Assembly (NCBI GenBank): GCA_030737875.1
Contig: CM060912.1
Location: 881,167,199-881,231,198, forward strand
From: Allium sativum
Lineage: Eukaryota; Streptophyta; Magnoliopsida; Asparagales; Amaryllidaceae
Direction: 5' to 3'
DNA: 64,000 nt
In this document: piece after piece, positions 61,478 through 64,000 of the stretch
Numbering within the stretch: position 1 is the first letter of the stretch
How the letters are laid out: each line of letters opens with the position of its first letter
The notes under the pieces: generated by a model
The model's database searches: none
Told to the model about the DNA's origin: nothing
What the model saw: the letters and a program-made list of their open reading frames with translations, nothing else
Program-made: the position numbers and the translations under genes

Positions 61478-63853
61478 TTCTCCCCTCCTTAAAGGATTTC
61501 ATCCCCGAAATCTTTAAGTTAAGAAGAATGTTTCCTACCATCCAATCATCCATCTACTCAATCATCAATCACAGGCATTCATTGTCCTTAAGAGATTTCT
61601 AATGTTGTATGAACATATGCAAGAAGTATGTGTATATGTTCCTTGTCTAATGCAAATGATCAGGCCTGATTGATCTTCTTTATGAAAAATATGTTTAGTG
61701 CTATGAGTCCAACATGTTTGCAAATAGTCCTAGTCACATTAACACTATATGTGTGCACAAACATCCATCCATATGCAACATCCACATGATAACACATTCA
61801 AATTCATCCATAAACAAGTATAAACACTCATGCATATGCAATATGAAAGGTGACTGAGCCGATCTAGTGTCTAATGTGTGTGTATATGCATCCACGAGCA
61901 ACCACTAGCAACCACTTGCAACCATCAATCATAACATGTCTCAAACACATGTTTATACCTAATTGTTCCTACCTAAAGATATAGTCGAATGATAGAAGCA
62001 ACTAATAACTTTGTGCCCATTAGGCAATGTAAAAACAAGAAATCTACGTCACATATATACTGATTAGGAGAAGAACTCCCTAAGCACCGGCCCCGAAGAC
62101 CGAAATCAACATCGAACTGACATCCGAAGAATTACTCAACCCAACTAATATATATGATTCTAGGAAACTAAGCATGATAGACTCCTTTTAGGCCACAAGA
62201 AATCCCTTCCTAAAACCAACCCGTATCCTATAAAACCCAAAAGGTTTAGTCAACCTAACGGACACCCTCAAGCCCCAACATGTATTACTAACAGATGAGT
62301 CATACTCCCTATGGGGTTTGAAACAAAAATAGGATTGAGAATAGGACCGAGAGGATATACTTAAAATATAGCATGCAAGTAAGCTCTACAGGAAAAGAGG
62401 GATCAAGGATATACTCTTAAAAAGCGATATGATGTGCGTATCTAGTCCTGAATCTTCTAAGCCGCATTTCCTTGAGCTTAACTCTATTATGCCTTGACCT
62501 TCTTTAACTTCATGATTACGTAGCTTCTTAATTCCTATTTCCAAAATATGACTTGGAACTCATTTAACTGTCGCCTCTCGTTCCACTTTCACTTATTCTC
62601 TTTCTAGTATACCCAATTCAAACATAACTGCGTACTCATGGTTTCATACAATCTCTCTAAAATTCACTAGTGAATCTCGGATCTCATTCACTTACTAGAA
62701 GATATTCCACATAAATGAATTATCTCTTGAAAATAAACAAATTCCAACCATGTAGCCAAGTGTACTTACTAAGGTGATTTTCTATAACTCATGCATAAGC
62801 GAGATGAACCATCCGCCTTAGTGGCGAACACTACTCGAGCGGATCAATAAATGTATAAAGAGATTCTAGGTAACTAAGCATGGCAGAACCCTAAGGGTTA
62901 CACTAGACTTCGAGGGTATTACCAAGGAAAGTCAAGAGTCTAACTACCCTCTTTTCATACTCGAGAATGGTATCATTTATAGATAACTACTCCATCCCTA
63001 GAATCAACACATAGCCCAAAAACATAAACATTACTTCTAAACTCAACACTTAGCATAGACATTCTCAAATCCAAACAAGTTATGAATAAATGAGCCGATT
63101 CCCCAACAGGATTTGAGACAAAAATGGGATCCTCTACTATGCTAGTACTAAGGTGCAGAGACTCAACTATCGAAGCAGAATTAAAAGGGTGCGATGTACA
63201 AAAATAAAGTTCTAACGAGATGATATAAAAGAAAAGCTAAACCTTTAACAAAAACGTTACCACCACTCTAGGGTACGCTAGTAGTGAGAGCATACAATTG
63301 CCCTCTCGATGATTTTGTTCTTTGCCCTTGTCCTTGTCCTATAATACTTAACTACATGTCTCTTTTTACCATACTAAAGATACTCTCTCTTGTCATGGGT
63401 TTTATTATTCCTTCACTTTGGCCTCTTCCCTTTCACCTTTTCCTCCTTCATGGATTAAGCCATATCAACAAGTTTCTCATCCATAGGCTTGTGTTCTTTA
63501 TCCTCGTTCTTATTATCCTTGTATAGCTTGTTGGCCGGTTTCTCAAAAGTTACCTCCATCACACTACAACCTTAAAAAGCTTGAAATAAGATTAGTCACA
63601 GATGGAACTACTGCGGCTACAAATGGAGGTTGGGCACTTCTTTCCCTCCGACTTGTGTCGTACACCTACAAAATTATGGCGAAAAAGAAAGAAAGAAGAG
63701 ATTCAAAGAGAGAATCAAAAGATAGTGCATATGGCTTTTGGGAATATGCCTTTCGTAAAACAAAACTTTTCTTATAACAATGCTTCTTTATAAACGTTTT
63801 GAAAATAATTTCAGAAGGTTTTTAAAAGCTTTTGCCCAGTCTGGTAACCTTCT
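61478..63853 (-). pseudogene. Element D internal region: remnants of all polyprotein domains
   Basis: It begins with the polypurine tract, hairpin (61495-61512, one pair broken) and conserved tail to about 61970. In sense order from the right: gag scraps (63640-63290), protease region (63240-62890), a short RT patch ([14 protein letters not shown], about 62785-62835), an integrase patch (SREIIHLCGISSS, about 62700-62740) and chromodomain remains (RILEIGIKKLRNHEVK, about 62500-62560). Stops and frameshifts throughout, and nearly all of RT, RNase H and integrase are deleted. Confidence 0.8.
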
Positions 63854-63865
63854 GCTCTGATACCA
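63854..63865 (-). other. Element D primer-binding site (initiator tRNA-Met)
   Basis: Minus strand TGGTATCAGAGC, two bases from the 5' LTR. Intact although the coding region is destroyed. Confidence 0.92.
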
Positions 63866-63867
63866 AA

Positions 63868-64000
63868 TGTAACACCCCACATCCGTAAAGGTCACTCACA
63901 AAGGGAATGCCTTAACTTCAATGGAGCATTATGGGTACTGGAACAGAAATATTACAAGATAGACATATATAAAACAGCGGAAAGTAAAGTAGGAGTACTT
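63868..64000 (-). repeat. Element D 5' LTR, first 133 bases
   Basis: Matches 57345-57477 with few differences (for example atccgtaaagg against atctgttaagg). Continues outside the window. Confidence 0.92.

Larger units (their letters stand above)
16267..64000 (-). mobile_element. Element A: Ty3/gypsy chromovirus, oldest of the nest, incomplete at the right
   Basis: The 3' LTR is at 16267-19443. The internal region is in three pieces (19444-20941, 30553-33002, 55110-56277), and the 5' LTR starts at 56278 and is cut at 57344. The pieces join logically: the integrase continues across the CACTA insertion, and gag to protease continues across element B. All coding parts carry frameshifts and stops. 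The left and right LTR copies differ by close to one base in ten over the first 100 bases, far more than the LTRs of C, which agrees with A being the oldest host in the nest. Flank at the left: CCGAA. The right target-site copy is outside the window. Confidence 0.85.
57345..64000 (-). mobile_element. Element D: decayed Ty3/gypsy element in A's 5' LTR, incomplete at the right
   Basis: 3' LTR 57345-61477, internal remnant 61478-63867, 5' LTR from 63868 to the window end. Left target-site copy GGATT, the right one outside the window. The internal region is only 2.4 kb and contains scraps of each domain, so large deletions have occurred. Confidence 0.85.

Overview
The window is repeat DNA from a flowering plant, probably a eudicot with a large genome. 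It is almost entirely a nest of LTR retrotransposons with one DNA transposon. I found no host gene, tRNA, rRNA or CRISPR array. Evidence for a plant: chromodomain-type Ty3/gypsy polyproteins, primer-binding sites matching the initiator tRNA-Met 3' end, and a CACTA (En/Spm) element carrying a plant-type TNPA gene. The genus cannot be told from this sequence. All clear elements are transcribed on the minus strand, so their 5' LTRs lie at high coordinates.

Layout. Bases 1-16266 are eroded LTR fragments (called G, E and F here), including a 1.1 kb minisatellite. Element A, the oldest clear element, starts at 16267. It is split by a 9.6 kb CACTA element (20942-30549, duplication TAT) inside its integrase and by element B (33003-55109, duplication CCTGT) at the gag/protease junction. 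B is split by element C (37687-49152, duplication CAACT with one copy mutated), which lies just upstream of its integrase zinc-finger region. A's 5' LTR is cut at 57344 by element D, whose second LTR runs off the window end. C is the youngest: its LTRs differ at only a few tens of sites, yet its polyprotein has no visible gag ATG, a 4-base deletion and a nonsense codon. A, B and D are progressively decayed, and D keeps only scraps of coding sequence.

How the parts fit together. Each element encodes Gag (zinc knuckles), protease, reverse transcriptase, RNase H, and integrase with a GPY/F motif and chromodomain. Around the coding part, families A, B, C and D share an elaborate LTR: a U3 core, a GTCGAC cluster and (A, B, C) an E2F-like palindrome, a TATA box, a splice-donor-like site 160-250 nt downstream, a hypervariable tandem-repeat slot, two tandem hairpins with compensatory base changes, CTTAACC/GGTTAAG inverted repeats, and a strong branch-point, pyrimidine-tract and acceptor set near the LTR end. 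I infer a 1.7-3.1 kb intron inside the LTR leader. In A, B and C another acceptor-like sequence sits just before the gag start, and a small hairpin sits beside each polypurine tract. These RNA-level features, conserved while the proteins decay, are the most interesting content.

Limits. Family names, ages and splicing are inferred by eye. The first 16 kb in particular could be divided differently.
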